This document shows, piece after piece, positions 1 through 9,160 of a stretch of 64,000 nt of DNA; position 1 is the stretch's first letter; the number at the start of each line of letters is the position of its first letter. Both the position numbers and the translations under genes were made by a program. The notes beneath the pieces are model-generated. The model worked only from the letters and a program-made list of their open reading frames with translations. It did no database searches and was not told where the DNA came from. Source of the DNA: Natronomonas gomsonensis. Its GTDB lineage: Archaea; Halobacteriota; Halobacteria; Halobacteriales; Haloarculaceae. The DNA is taken from positions 1,240,001 through 1,304,000 of the forward strand of contig NZ_CP101323.1 of NCBI RefSeq assembly GCF_024300825.1. The letters are read 5' to 3'.

Positions 1-1
1 C

Positions 2-655
2 GTGACCGGAATCAGCGACTCCCAGCGAGCCATCGAGCGCGACTTCATGGACAAACCCTACGTCGAGGAGGTCGTTCGGATGCCGTACGGAAACGGCACC
101 CTCGATGCCGACGGGTGGGTGACGGGAATTCGACTCGTCGGGGCGCTCCTGCCGTTGGCGTTGTTCGGCGTTGTCGGTCGGAGCCGTCGCATGAAACGTG
201 ACGCCGTACGGTTCTTCCGACAGCACCGCCGCGAACTCGGCCTCGGAGGCGGGTTGTTCGTACTGTATACGAGCGTTCGTCACGTCGGCATCCTCCTTGA
301 GACGACGTTCCCAGGGCTCCCGCCGAAGGCCATCGCCGCGCCGCTGTACGTCGCACTCGTGGCCGGGACGCCAGCGATTGCGTACGTGCTAGGGAGGGAC
401 TCCGACCGCGTGTGGGCGTTTGCCTTCGCCGCGGTGGGACTTGGGGCCGCCTTCGTCGTCGATTTCGCCGCCATGGGCGTCTCGGTGCTACCGTTGCGCG
501 TGGTGCTTCACCGAGGGTCGGTACTGCTCGCGGTCGGACTCGTCGCCGTCGGTGCCGCAATGCGCGAGGGTGTCGATGGGCGACCCGACGCGCTCGTCGT
601 CGGGAGTGTCGGTTGGCTGTTCACCCTCGGGGCGCCACTGTTGGGGTATTTGTAA
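2..655 (+). CDS. Polytopic membrane protein of unknown function
   Basis: This 217-residue frame opens with GTG at the very edge of the window, so the true start may lie upstream and the gene may be 5'-partial. I see about six hydrophobic segments, beginning near residues 43, 80, 110, 137, 170 and 198. A basic loop (RSRRMKRD) follows the first segment, which suggests an integral membrane protein of the cytoplasmic membrane. No catalytic motif is recognisable. It lies 56 bp upstream of the substrate-binding-like lipoprotein gene on the same strand, but that gene has its own TATA-like box, so co-transcription is uncertain. Function unknown. Confidence 0.6.
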   Translation: MTGISDSQRAIERDFMDKPYVEEVVRMPYGNGTLDADGWVTGIRLVGALLPLALFGVVGRSRRMKRDAVRFFRQHRRELGLGGGLFVLYTSVRHVGILLETTFPGLPPKAIAAPLYVALVAGTPAIAYVLGRDSDRVWAFAFAAVGLGAAFVVDFAAMGVSVLPLRVVLHRGSVLLAVGLVAVGAAMREGVDGRPDALVVGSVGWLFTLGAPLLGYL

Positions 656-676
656 CCCCAGACATCGACGGAGAAC

Positions 677-684
677 TTTATACG
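677..684 (+). promoter_or_regulatory. TATA-like box for the substrate-binding lipoprotein gene
   Basis: The A/T-rich string tttatacg is centred about 31 bp before the ATG at 712, in otherwise GC-rich DNA. This spacing fits an archaeal TATA box that gives a leaderless or near-leaderless transcript. Confidence 0.5.
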
Positions 685-711
685 TATACATACGAGAACA
701 TAAGAACACGC

Positions 712-2475
712 ATGGCGCCCGACTCAGCCCTCCGTCGCCGTGCGGTACTCGCGAGCGGTCTCGGGGCGCTCACGGCCACGAGTGGCTGTGTCAGCGAACT
801 CCGGAGTATCGCCGGTCGGGAAGCCTCCGAACAGCTATCGCTCTCTATCTCGACGCTTCCTGCCTCTGAAGACCCCTATTCGGTTCGTATCGCCAACCGC
901 CTTGCAACCAACCTCACTCGAGTCGGTGTCGACACGTCGGTCAGCCCGATGGAATCGAGCGAACTCTTCCAGAACGTCCTCATCAACCTCGATTTCGACA
1001 TTTATGTCGCTCGCTATCCGGCCCAAGGGGCTCCCGACGAACTACGGTCGTTGTTGTACTCCAGTTACGGCGAAGAGGCGGGGTGGCAGAACCCCTTCGG
1101 GTTCAGCGACCTCGAGATGGACGACATCCTGGACCAACAGCGACACCTCTCGGGGACCGACAGAGCGGAGTTGGTTCGTGAGATTCAACGGGAGGTCGTC
1201 AAGAAGCAACCGTTCACCGTCGTCGCCTTCCCGGACCGAATCGCCGGCGTCCGCACCGACCGGTATCGGGGCTGGCCCAACGGCGGCATTCGTCGCCCGA
1301 CCGACTACCTCCCGCTCGTTCACACCGGTGAGACTGACCGCCTGCACCTGCTCATCCGGGACCCACGGGTGACGGAGAACCGGAACCCGATAGCCGTCGA
1401 GTACCGCGACAGCGGTATCGTGACGGGCCTGCTGTACGAACCGCTGGCTCGAACGATAGACGGAGAGGCGATACCGTGGCTCGCACGCGAGGTCGAGTGG
1501 AGCGACGGCGACCGACTGACGGCGACCGTCACGCTTCGTGAGACGCCGTGGCACGACGGCGAGACGGTGACCGCAAACGACGTGGCGTTCACCTACGACT
1601 TCTTGGCCGACACGTCGCTCGGGAACTCCGAGACGGCCGTCCCGACACCGTGGCGACGGGGCCGTCTCTCGCTCGTCGAGTCCGTTCGAGCCAAAAACGA
1701 CGAGGAGGTGCATATCACGTTCACGGCCTCGGAAATCGAGCCTGCACGGCGAGCGCTGGAGGTTCCCGTTCTCCCAGAACACATCTGGCGGGAACGGAGC
1801 GACACCGTCGACATCGCGGGCATCGACATCGCCGGTCAGACGACCGAGGCGCTGGTCTGGACCAACGAATCGCCCGTCGGGAGCGGACCGGTACAGTTCA
1901 GCGACGCCAGCGTCGACAGTTACCTCACGCTCGACGCCTTCCCGCAGCACTTCCTGCACGACGGCGATGCGACGGGAATCCCGGAGCGATTCGCCGACGG
2001 CGTTCCCTTCAGTCGACTCCGCATCACGGTCGTCCCATCCGACGACGCGGCCGTCGAACTGCTGGAATCGAACGATGCCGACGCGACGGTGAGCGGCGTG
2101 ACCGCTTCGGTCGTGCCACGCATTGGCCGGAACGACGACATCGACCTCACGGTGGGCCGCTCGGAGACGTTCCACCACGTCGGCTACAACTGTCGACGGG
2201 CGCCGTTGTCGAACCCGCGGTTCCGCCGCACCGTCGCCCGGTTGCTCGACCGCGGCCACATCGTCAGAGACGCCTTCGAGGGGTACGCCAGCCCCTCGGA
2301 GACACCGTTGGGGGAGCCGTGGCAGCCCACTGAGTTGGAGTGGTCCGGTACGGCGTCGCTGCCGTTCCTCGGTGAGGACGGCAAACTCGACGTGCCGGCC
2401 GCACGGGAGGCGTTCCGTGACGCCGGCTACCAGTACGACGACAGCGACCGACTCGTCAGACGGGGGGCAGCGTAA
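712..2475 (+). CDS. Tat-exported substrate-binding lipoprotein, SBP family 5-like, apparently circularly permuted
   Basis: The open frame runs back to 412, but the ATG at 712 gives a Tat signal (LRRRAVLASG) with a lipobox ending SGC near residue 26 and follows a TATA-like box, so I chose it (587 aa). Residues 208-587 look like the N-terminal and middle parts of peptide/nickel-binding proteins (SBP_bac_5). They include HDGETVTANDVAFTYDF near 281 and, near the end, the RFRRTVARLLDRGHIV stretch and the 'AREAFRDAGY' element. Residues 41-205 look like the family's C-terminal segment: a beta strand, 'VGVDTSVSPM', 'DFDIYVARY', then 'DRAELVREIQREVV'. In usual members that segment follows the rest; here it comes first. 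The gene overlaps the PAP2 gene by one base (TAATG). No permease or ATPase partner is adjacent. The assignment to the fold is fairly secure; the ligand is unknown. Confidence 0.8.
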   Translation: MAPDSALRRRAVLASGLGALTATSGCVSELRSIAGREASEQLSLSISTLPASEDPYSVRIANRLATNLTRVGVDTSVSPMESSELFQNVLINLDFDIYVARYPAQGAPDELRSLLYSSYGEEAGWQNPFGFSDLEMDDILDQQRHLSGTDRAELVREIQREVVKKQPFTVVAFPDRIAGVRTDRYRGWPNGGIRRPTDYLPLVHTGETDRLHLLIRDPRVTENRNPIAVEYRDSGIVTGLLYEPLARTIDGEAIPWLAREVEWSDGDRLTATVTLRETPWHDGETVTANDVAFTYDFLADTSLGNSETAVPTPWRRGRLSLVESVRAKNDEEVHITFTASEIEPARRALEVPVLPEHIWRERSDTVDIAGIDIAGQTTEALVWTNESPVGSGPVQFSDASVDSYLTLDAFPQHFLHDGDATGIPERFADGVPFSRLRITVVPSDDAAVELLESNDADATVSGVTASVVPRIGRNDDIDLTVGRSETFHHVGYNCRRAPLSNPRFRRTVARLLDRGHIVRDAFEGYASPSETPLGEPWQPTELEWSGTASLPFLGEDGKLDVPAAREAFRDAGYQYDDSDRLVRRGAA

Positions 2476-3365
2476 TGCTCGGCATCGTCCTCACACAACT
2501 GTTGCTTGTCGTGACGCTTTTGCTCGCCGCCGGGGCGGCGCTGTTCATCGGCCGAGATCGTCTTCAACAGACGCGTACGGAGTACCGCACGCGGCTCACG
2601 TCGATTTCGCCCTACATGGGACTGCTCGGCATCGTCCTCGTGGCGAACAAGGTCGCACGCGACATCGGCCCGGACATCTCGTGGGTCATCGGTTGGAACA
2701 TCACGCCGTACATTCACGAACTCGACGGCCTGCTGTTGGCCCCGTTCTACCGAGGACAGGCCCCGCAGGTCGTCGTCTGGCTGCAGTCGATGGCGACGCC
2801 GGAGTTAACGCTGTACTTCACGTCCATCTACGTGTACGGCTACGTGTTCCTGTTGGCCTTCCCGGTGGTCGCGTACTTCGCGCTCCCGGACCCGCGGCCG
2901 CTCCGGCGAACCATCGTCGCCTACGGTGCGAACTACGTCATTGGCGTCACCTGCTACATCGTCTTCATCGCCTACGGACCCCGGAACCTCCTCTCGGAAT
3001 CCGTCGAGGGACTGATGTTCAGCCACCACTCACAGTACCAGTTCCTCACGACGGCTATCAACTCCGAGACGAACGTGTTCCCCTCGCTGCACACGTCGAT
3101 GGCAGTCACCGCACTCGTCCTCGCGTGGACGACTCACGACGAGTACCCGCGGTGGACACCCGTCGCCGCCCTTCTCGCCTCGAGCGTCGTGGTGGCGACG
3201 ATGTATCTCGGGATTCACTGGGCAACGGACGTCATCTTCGGCATCCTCCTCGGCGTCGTAAGCGTCAAAATCGGACAGCGGATGGAGGAGAACCCACCGG
3301 AGTTCGTCCGACTACGTCGGTGGAGCCGAAGCCTTCAGAACCTCATGCCAACTCGCGCGAAATGA
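2475..3365 (+). CDS. PAP2 superfamily membrane phosphatase/transferase, Aur1-like
   Basis: A 296-residue polytopic membrane protein. The PAP2 signature motifs are present: PSLHTS at about 203-208 (catalytic His206), and GIHWATD at about 246-252 with His248 and Asp252. Members of this superfamily remove phosphate from, or transfer head groups on, lipids. The long N-terminal membrane region and PSLHTS resemble inositol-phosphorylceramide-synthase-like (Aur1-type) proteins, so a lipid head-group transferase is possible. The start ATG overlaps the stop of the upstream lipoprotein gene (TAATG), implying translational coupling. The 3' end overlaps the convergent purL by 23 bp. Substrate not predictable. 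Confidence 0.8.
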   Translation: MLGIVLTQLLLVVTLLLAAGAALFIGRDRLQQTRTEYRTRLTSISPYMGLLGIVLVANKVARDIGPDISWVIGWNITPYIHELDGLLLAPFYRGQAPQVVVWLQSMATPELTLYFTSIYVYGYVFLLAFPVVAYFALPDPRPLRRTIVAYGANYVIGVTCYIVFIAYGPRNLLSESVEGLMFSHHSQYQFLTTAINSETNVFPSLHTSMAVTALVLAWTTHDEYPRWTPVAALLASSVVVATMYLGIHWATDVIFGILLGVVSVKIGQRMEENPPEFVRLRRWSRSLQNLMPTRAK

Positions 3366-5484
3366 CGGCTCGGAGGTCCGCGATGGCGTCGGCAGCGTAG
3401 TCGAGTTCGAAATCGCCGACGGTGAGTTCGAGTCGGCCCGTCTCCGTCGCTTCACCGAGTTTCTCGACCGGTGCGACGCCGTCGAAGCGCTCCCGAACCG
3501 ACTCGGGGTCGGTCGTCTCGACGACGACGCGGCCGACGGCCTCCGAGAACAGCGCTTCGAGCGGCGACTTCTCCTCCGGTAGAGTCACGTCGGCACCGGC
3601 CTCGCCGACCATTTCGGCGAGCGTGACCGCGAGGCCGCCGTGGCTCACGTCGTGAGTCGAGTGCGTGGCGTCGTGTTCCGCCACATCCGCGATGGCCGCG
3701 ACGGCATCGGCCGCGTTCTCGGGCACTGCCGGGAACCGGTCGGTGCCGCCGAACTGCGCCAGCAGTTCCGACCCGCCCAGCGAGCGGTCGTCGGAGCCAC
3801 CAACGACCAAGAGCGTTCCCTCACTGTCGAGGGCGGAACTCGGCGCGTCGTAGCCGGCCTTCGTGCCCGCCATCGCGAGCGTCGGCGTCGGCGGAATCGG
3901 ACCGGACGGGGAGTCGTTGTACAGCGAGACGTTGCCGCCGACGACGGGCACCTCAAGGTGCGAACACATGTCGGCGAGGCCGTCGACGATACCCTGAAAG
4001 CCGCCGTACACGTCCGGCTTTTCGGGGTTGCCACCGTTGAGACAGTCGACGGCCGCAAGCGGTGTCGTCCCCTTCGCCGCGAGGTTCGTAGCGTTCTCCA
4101 AGGCGATTGCACGGGCGCCCTCGTAAGGGGCGGTGTCGGTCCAGTTGGGGTCGGCACCCGACGTGAACCCGAGGCCGGTGCCGTTCTCTCGAATGGCCAT
4201 CAGCGCCGCGTCGTCGCCGGGTTTCATCGCCGTCCGCGTGCCGACCTCGTGGTCGTACTGGCGGTACACCCACTCCTTCGAGGCGGTGTTCGGCGAGGCG
4301 ACGATTGCCTCGAAGGCCTCGGTGGGGTCCACGTCGGGCAGGTCCCGTTCCGGTTGGGTCGGTTCGACGTGTGGTAGGTCGTTCATCGGCGCACCCTCCG
4401 CGAGGTAGTCGGCGTCGACATCGACGACGACCTCGCCGTCGAACTCACAGACGTAGTTGCCCTCGGTCACCTCGCCGATGACCGAACAGCCGAGGTCGTA
4501 CTTTGCGGCGATTTCGGCGACGCGGTCGACGTCCTCCGGGCGGACCTCGTAGCACATCCGCTCTTGGGATTCCGCGAGCAGGATTTCCAGCGCGTTCATG
4601 TTCGGCTCGCGCTGGTGGACCGCCTCGAGGTCGATGTGAGCGCCGAGACCGCCCTTGGCGACGAGTTCGGAGGAAGCGCCGCCGAGCCCCGCCGCACCCA
4701 AATCGCGTGCAGCCCGCAACAGTCCCTCGTCGACCAACTCCTCGTTGGCCTCGATGAGTCGCTTTTCGGCGTAGGGGTCGCCGACCTGAACTGCGGGGCG
4801 GTCTTCGGTTTCGGCGTCCTCGGCGAGGTCCTCGCTGGCGAAGGAGGCGCCGCCGAGGCCGTCACGGCCCGTCGCGTTGCCGACCAAGACGAGTTTGTTG
4901 CCCGGCGTCTGGGCTTCGGCGGTGACGAGGCGCTCTTCGTTGGTCAGGCCGATGCAGGCGACGTTGACGAGCGGATTGCCCTCGTAGTCGTCGTGAAAGG
5001 CGACCGACCCAGTCACCGTCGGGACGCCAATACAGTTGCCGTAGTGGGAGATTCCCTCGACGACGCCCTCGAAGAGATATCGGGAGTGTTCGCGGTCGAA
5101 GTCGCCGAAGTAGAGGCTGTCGGCGAGCGCGATGGGATAGGCGCCCATCGACAGCGTGTCGCGGACGATGCCGCCGACGCCCGTCGCCGCGCCGTCGAAC
5201 GGGTCGACGTAGGAGGGGTGGTTGTGGCTCTCGATACCCATCGTGATGTACGTCTCGCTGTTCTCGCCGGTTTCTGGGTCTGGAAGCGCGACAACGGCGG
5301 CGTCGTCGCCCGGCCCCACGACGACCTGGTCGCCCTCGCTGTCGAAGGCCGACAACAGCGGCCGCGAGGAGCGATAGGCACAGTGTTCGCTCCAGAGGTT
5401 CTCGAACAGCGTTTCCTCAGCGGGCGTTGGGTCTCGGCCCAGTTCCTCGACGACGAGTTCGCGGTCCGACGGCGCGAGTGGCAT
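3343..5484 (-). CDS. purL: Phosphoribosylformylglycinamidine synthase subunit II
   Basis: At 713 aa this matches the small archaeal/Gram-positive PurL, which works with separate PurQ (glutaminase) and PurS rather than as the large fused enzyme. It catalyses ATP-dependent conversion of FGAR to FGAM in purine synthesis. Visible family features are [11 protein letters not shown] near residue 28, the GIESHNHPS and [15 protein letters not shown] region (ATP/Mg binding), the [13 protein letters not shown] repeat, and in the second half [11 protein letters not shown] and [10 protein letters not shown]. The start ATG at 5484 has a TATA-like box about 28 bp upstream. PurQ and PurS are not nearby. The end overlaps the convergent PAP2 gene by 23 bp. 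Confidence 0.96.
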   Translation of the reverse strand: MPLAPSDRELVVEELGRDPTPAEETLFENLWSEHCAYRSSRPLLSAFDSEGDQVVVGPGDDAAVVALPDPETGENSETYITMGIESHNHPSYVDPFDGAATGVGGIVRDTLSMGAYPIALADSLYFGDFDREHSRYLFEGVVEGISHYGNCIGVPTVTGSVAFHDDYEGNPLVNVACIGLTNEERLVTAEAQTPGNKLVLVGNATGRDGLGGASFASEDLAEDAETEDRPAVQVGDPYAEKRLIEANEELVDEGLLRAARDLGAAGLGGASSELVAKGGLGAHIDLEAVHQREPNMNALEILLAESQERMCYEVRPEDVDRVAEIAAKYDLGCSVIGEVTEGNYVCEFDGEVVVDVDADYLAEGAPMNDLPHVEPTQPERDLPDVDPTEAFEAIVASPNTASKEWVYRQYDHEVGTRTAMKPGDDAALMAIRENGTGLGFTSGADPNWTDTAPYEGARAIALENATNLAAKGTTPLAAVDCLNGGNPEKPDVYGGFQGIVDGLADMCSHLEVPVVGGNVSLYNDSPSGPIPPTPTLAMAGTKAGYDAPSSALDSEGTLLVVGGSDDRSLGGSELLAQFGGTDRFPAVPENAADAVAAIADVAEHDATHSTHDVSHGGLAVTLAEMVGEAGADVTLPEEKSPLEALFSEAVGRVVVETTDPESVRERFDGVAPVEKLGEATETGRLELTVGDFELDYAADAIADLRAVISRELA

Positions 5485-5506
5485 TCATCCGTATGCTTCT
5501 TTCGGG

Positions 5507-5516
5507 TGGATAAATC
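5507..5516 (-). promoter_or_regulatory. TATA-like box for purL
   Basis: On the minus strand the string gatttatcc lies 24-32 bp before the purL ATG. The spacing suggests a leaderless purL mRNA. Confidence 0.5.
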
Positions 5517-5591
5517 GCTTTTCATGTGCACGTTCGTGTATTACGATAGCCAGCCGAACGTCGTGTTAATCGTTAACGGTAGTTAGGAGAC

Positions 5592-5598
5592 TAAATAT
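5592..5598 (+). promoter_or_regulatory. TATA-like box for the ABC-2 exporter operon
   Basis: The string taaatat is centred about 27 bp upstream of the ATG at 5623. This supports that codon as a leaderless start, rather than the internal ATG at 5695. Confidence 0.45.
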
Positions 5599-5622
5599 TC
5601 TCGTCGACGTACCCCGACGGAC

Positions 5623-6798
5623 ATGACGACGCTCGCTCCGGCGAAGGCGGCCTGTGCCGACCGGGTTATCCGATTGGCACTCCTACAAGAAACAATGACG
5701 AACCGGGACGGAACCGACGGCGAGCGCCACCGAACGGCCGACCGGAACGGCCAGCCCCAGCAGTCGGTAGATGCTGCGGTTGCGGAGACCGAGGAGTTTC
5801 CGACGGCGACCGAACCCAAACACGGCACGTCGGAACGAGCGGCGTCACGGGAGACGGCAATCACGGTCGAGGGGTTGACGAAACGCTTCGGTACGGACGC
5901 CGACTCGGTGCTGGCGGTCGACGACGTGCGTTTCGAGGTCGAAACCGGGTCGGTCGTCGGTCTGCTCGGCCCCAACGGTGCCGGGAAGACGACGCTCATC
6001 AAATCGGTGCTCGGGATGGTCGTTCCCGACGAGGGGTCGGTTCGGATAGCCGGTATCGACGTTGCCGAGCGACCGAAAGCGGCGTACGCGAACGTCGACG
6101 CGATGCTGGAGGGGGCACGCAACGACTACTGGCGGCTGACCGTCCGCGAAAACCTTCGATACTTCGCGACGGTGAGCGGCGTCGACCCCGATTCGGTTAC
6201 CGACCGCCACGACCGCCTGCTCGAACGGCTCGACCTGACCGAGTGGGCCGACACGCCCGTCCGGAAGCTCTCGCGGGGCATGAAACAGAAAGTCTCGCTG
6301 GCGAGCGTGCTGGCCGGCGGTGCCGACGTCGTCTTTCTCGACGAACCGACGCTGGGTCTCGATGTCGAGAGTTCCCGAACCCTTCAGGGTGAGCTTCGAC
6401 GGCTCGCCGAGGAGGAAGGGCTGACCGTCCTCATCAGCAGCCACGACATGGGCGTCATCGAAACGGTCTGTGACCGGGTGCTCGTCATGTCCGAGGGTCG
6501 TATCGTCGCCGACGACGCCGTCGACTCGCTGCTCCGCGGTGCCGAAAGCGGGACAGTCGCCATCGAGAGTTCCGATATCGACGGTGACGCGATAGCGGCC
6601 ATCCGAGAGCGGTTCGACATCACCGACATCGAGGAGTTAGAGCGGGGAGCGCGAATCGAAGTCGTGGCGGCCGGCGACGACCTCTACGCGCTGATGGATG
6701 TGCTATCGGCCACTGGCGTGACGCCGGAGCGAATCCGGACGGTCGAACCCGACCTCGAAGACATCTTCGTCGGCCTGACCCGGGAGGAGAACCGATGA
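5623..6798 (+). CDS. ABC transporter ATP-binding protein, ABC-2 exporter type
   Basis: A 391-residue ATPase. After a hydrophilic, probably disordered leader of about 80 residues it has a full ABC domain: Walker A GPNGAGKTT, Q-loop region with 'MLEGARNDYWRLTVREN', signature LSRGMKQK, Walker B VVFLDEPTLGLD and H-loop SSHD. A C-terminal domain of about 80 residues is typical of drug/lipid exporters and DrrA-like ATPases. The start at 5623 is favoured by a TATA-like box 27 bp upstream; the ATG at 5695 would remove 24 residues and cannot be excluded. The stop overlaps the permease start by 4 bp (ATGA), so the two are translationally coupled. Substrate unknown. Confidence 0.93.
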   Translation: MTTLAPAKAACADRVIRLALLQETMTNRDGTDGERHRTADRNGQPQQSVDAAVAETEEFPTATEPKHGTSERAASRETAITVEGLTKRFGTDADSVLAVDDVRFEVETGSVVGLLGPNGAGKTTLIKSVLGMVVPDEGSVRIAGIDVAERPKAAYANVDAMLEGARNDYWRLTVRENLRYFATVSGVDPDSVTDRHDRLLERLDLTEWADTPVRKLSRGMKQKVSLASVLAGGADVVFLDEPTLGLDVESSRTLQGELRRLAEEEGLTVLISSHDMGVIETVCDRVLVMSEGRIVADDAVDSLLRGAESGTVAIESSDIDGDAIAAIRERFDITDIEELERGARIEVVAAGDDLYALMDVLSATGVTPERIRTVEPDLEDIFVGLTREENR

Positions 6799-7598
6799 CC
6801 GCAGACGAAGCCTCCGGGCCGCGGAAGGCAGGCTACTACCACCTCGCACGCGCCGTCCTCTACCGGGAATTCCTGCTGTTCGTCCGGTATCCAGCCAACG
6901 CCATCGGAGGTATCGTCATCTCGCTTTTCTTCTTCGGCGTCCTGTTCTACGGCGGGCGGATGCTCGCGGGACAGGCGCTCACCGACTCCATCGAAGGTAT
7001 CATCGTCGGCTACTTCCTGTGGACGCTTTCGGTCGGAGCCTACTCGTCCATATCGAACGACATCGGCAGCGAGGTCCAGTGGGGGACGCTCGAACGCCAC
7101 GTGATGACTCCGTTCGGATTCGCGCCCGTCGCTTTGCTGAAGGGCGCCGCCAAGGTGGTTCGGACGTTCCTCATCTCGTCGATTATCCTCGCGGCGATGT
7201 TGCTGATTACCGGTACCAGACTGGAGTTACACGTCGGTACCATCGTCGTCGTCGCGTCGCTCAGCATCCTCTCGGTGCTGGGGTTGGGCTTTGCGGCCGG
7301 TGGCATCACCGTCCTGTACAAACGAGTCGGCAACTGGCTGAACCTGCTTCAGTTCGGCTTCGTCGTGCTGATTTCGGCACCCGCCTTGGAGGTGCCGTGG
7401 CTGAAGGTGCTGCCGCTTGCACACGGAAGCGACCTCCTCCAGCGGGCGATGGTCGACGGCGTCCGACTCTGGGAGTTCCCGCCAGCCGACGTGGCGCTGT
7501 TGGTGGCGGTCGCTGTCGGGTATCTCGGTCTCGGCTACGCAGTTTTTCAGGCGTCGACGCGACGGGCACGCCGGCTGGGCGTTCTCGGTGACTACTGA
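6795..7598 (+). CDS. ABC-2 type transporter permease
   Basis: A 267-residue membrane protein with about six hydrophobic segments. A cytoplasmic N-terminus leads into an amphipathic 'RAVLYREFLLFVRYPANA' element, characteristic of ABC-2 permeases. Internal segments include 'GIVISLFFFGVLFYGGRML', and the protein ends near 'LLVAVAVGYLGLGYAVF'. It overlaps the preceding ATPase by 4 bp and is its evident partner in an export complex. Nothing in the sequence identifies the exported compound. Confidence 0.9.
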   Translation: MTADEASGPRKAGYYHLARAVLYREFLLFVRYPANAIGGIVISLFFFGVLFYGGRMLAGQALTDSIEGIIVGYFLWTLSVGAYSSISNDIGSEVQWGTLERHVMTPFGFAPVALLKGAAKVVRTFLISSIILAAMLLITGTRLELHVGTIVVVASLSILSVLGLGFAAGGITVLYKRVGNWLNLLQFGFVVLISAPALEVPWLKVLPLAHGSDLLQRAMVDGVRLWEFPPADVALLVAVAVGYLGLGYAVFQASTRRARRLGVLGDY

Positions 7599-7664
7599 GT
7601 GTCGTCGGGAGTGGAGTTCCCGAGCAGGGTACAAAGGTAAGTGCCTTTGTCGTGGATAGGGAGT

Positions 7665-8147
7665 ATGGCCGAGGAGGACATCGACGACGTCGACAGAGCG
7701 ATTCTGTACGCATTACAAGAAGACGCCCGAAATATGTCGTCCGGAGACATCGCAGAGCGGACCGGCACCTCGGACAGTACTGTCCGCAAGCGCATCCAGC
7801 GTCTGGAATCCGACGGCGTAATCAAAGGTTACAGCGCCAGCGTCGATTATCAGAAATCGGGCTACCCACTCAGAATGTTGCTCTACTGCACCGCTTCGAT
7901 ACCCGAACGCGGTGACCTCATCCCCGACATTCTGGAAATCGACGGCGTCATATCGGTCCAGGAGTTGGTCACCGGTGAACAGAACCTCCTCGTAACTGCT
8001 GTCGGCGAGTCGGACGATGACATCACGCCCGTGGCACAGGAACTCCTCGATATGGGGCTCACCGTTGCCGACGAGGTACTCGTGCGAACCCACCAGACGA
8101 CGCCCTTCGGCAAGTTCGATTCCAATCGGACGGAAGACGACACCTAA
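7665..8147 (+). CDS. Lrp/AsnC-type transcriptional regulator
   Basis: With the ATG at 7665 this is 160 aa; an in-frame ATG at 7641 would add eight residues that look non-coding (MPLSWIGS). Residues 1-60 form a winged HTH typical of Lrp/AsnC (DVDRAILYALQEDARN, SDSTVRKRIQRLESDGVI). The rest resembles the ligand-sensing RAM/ACT-like domain, with 'GVISVQELVTGEQNLLVTAVG'. Such proteins control amino acid or energy metabolism genes. It overlaps the convergent amidohydrolase by 4 bp. Target genes are unknown. Confidence 0.85.
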   Translation: MAEEDIDDVDRAILYALQEDARNMSSGDIAERTGTSDSTVRKRIQRLESDGVIKGYSASVDYQKSGYPLRMLLYCTASIPERGDLIPDILEIDGVISVQELVTGEQNLLVTAVGESDDDITPVAQELLDMGLTVADEVLVRTHQTTPFGKFDSNRTEDDT

Positions 8148-9160
8148 ACGAGGGCGCGTTTGATGTCCAGTTCGGTCGCACGCCGGGCGACTGCACGCAC
8201 CGGGTCAACCGAGCCAGCTAGATTGTCCGAGTCACCGTCGAAGACGACGAGTGCTCCCGGTCGTCCGGGGGCGATGACGCCGCAGTCGAGACCGGCAATC
8301 TCGGCACCGGCCGAGGTAGCCATCCGTAACACCTCTCTGGCGGTCACGTCGAACCGTTTCGCAGTGTATGCCATCTCTCGGAGCATCGACGGGGGATTCA
8401 ACATCACGTTGTCAGTCCCGAGTGCGACGGTCGTGTGGTCGAGTAGTTGCCGTATCGGCGGCTTCCCAACGTCGAGAACGGTGTTCGCGCGCGGACAGAC
8501 CGCAATCGGAACCGACTGGTCTGCGACGCGTTCCAGATGCTCCCCTTCGGCGTGTACCATGTGGACGAGCAAGTTCGGCTCCAAATCGAGCGCCGGATGG
8601 ATGTCGGTCGCGTCCGGTTCGCCGGCGTGAATCGCGAAGGGGCGGTCACGTTTCTCGCACGCAGCACGCTGTTCGGTGAAATCGTTGTCGTTCGCACCGG
8701 AGGCACCGTAGCCATCGGCAACGTCGAGGACGGATCGGTCGTCACTCCCGAAGATGAACGGGTCGATGTCGAGGGGCGCTGCTGCCTCGCGAAGCGCGCG
8801 TGCCCCGTCGGTTCCGAACTCCCGGAAATCGAGACAGGAGACGGTGCCGGTTCGCTGCATGAATCGGAGCGTACGCCGCATCGCCGACACGAGTTCGGAG
8901 CGGTCGGCCGCCTTCAGGCGTCGGTGTTTCAGGCTGTTGGGCGGTGCCACGGCCTCGTCGAGCGAGAGCCCGACAGCCGCTTCTTTCGCAACGGAATCCC
9001 CCAGATGCGTGTGGGCGTTGACGAACGCCGGACAGATGATGTCGGTCGAGGTCGTTTCTGTCTCCTCGATGTTCGCTATCCGACCGTCCTTGACGACGAC
9101 ACGTCCACGAATCGGTTCGAACGACTCCCCGACGAGGACGGTCCCAGTGAGCTCTTCCAT
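8144..9160 (-). CDS. Amidohydrolase superfamily metal-dependent deaminase/hydrolase
   Basis: A 338-residue enzyme with the amidohydrolase metal-ligand set: NAHTHLGD near residue 47, AIHAGE, VHMVHAEG and the ALGTDN Asp near the C-terminal third. It closes with the usual small beta-sandwich (GVIAPGRPGALVVFDGD). Such enzymes typically deaminate nucleobases or hydrolyse cyclic amides. The layout is nearest to the cytosine/guanine/SAH deaminase branch, but I cannot choose a substrate. It is convergent with and overlaps the Lrp-type regulator by 4 bp. Confidence 0.85.
   Translation of the reverse strand: MEELTGTVLVGESFEPIRGRVVVKDGRIANIEETETTSTDIICPAFVNAHTHLGDSVAKEAAVGLSLDEAVAPPNSLKHRRLKAADRSELVSAMRRTLRFMQRTGTVSCLDFREFGTDGARALREAAAPLDIDPFIFGSDDRSVLDVADGYGASGANDNDFTEQRAACEKRDRPFAIHAGEPDATDIHPALDLEPNLLVHMVHAEGEHLERVADQSVPIAVCPRANTVLDVGKPPIRQLLDHTTVALGTDNVMLNPPSMLREMAYTAKRFDVTAREVLRMATSAGAEIAGLDCGVIAPGRPGALVVFDGDSDNLAGSVDPVRAVARRATELDIKRALV

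Noticed and set aside
1042-2259. Long open frame antisense to the binding-protein gene
   Set aside because: Typical shadow in high-GC DNA; composition rich in Arg/Val without domain motifs, and the plus-strand gene is well supported.
3343-3365. 23-bp overlap of the PAP2 and purL ends as a sign of error
   Set aside because: Both reading frames are intact and end normally; short convergent overlaps are common in compact genomes.
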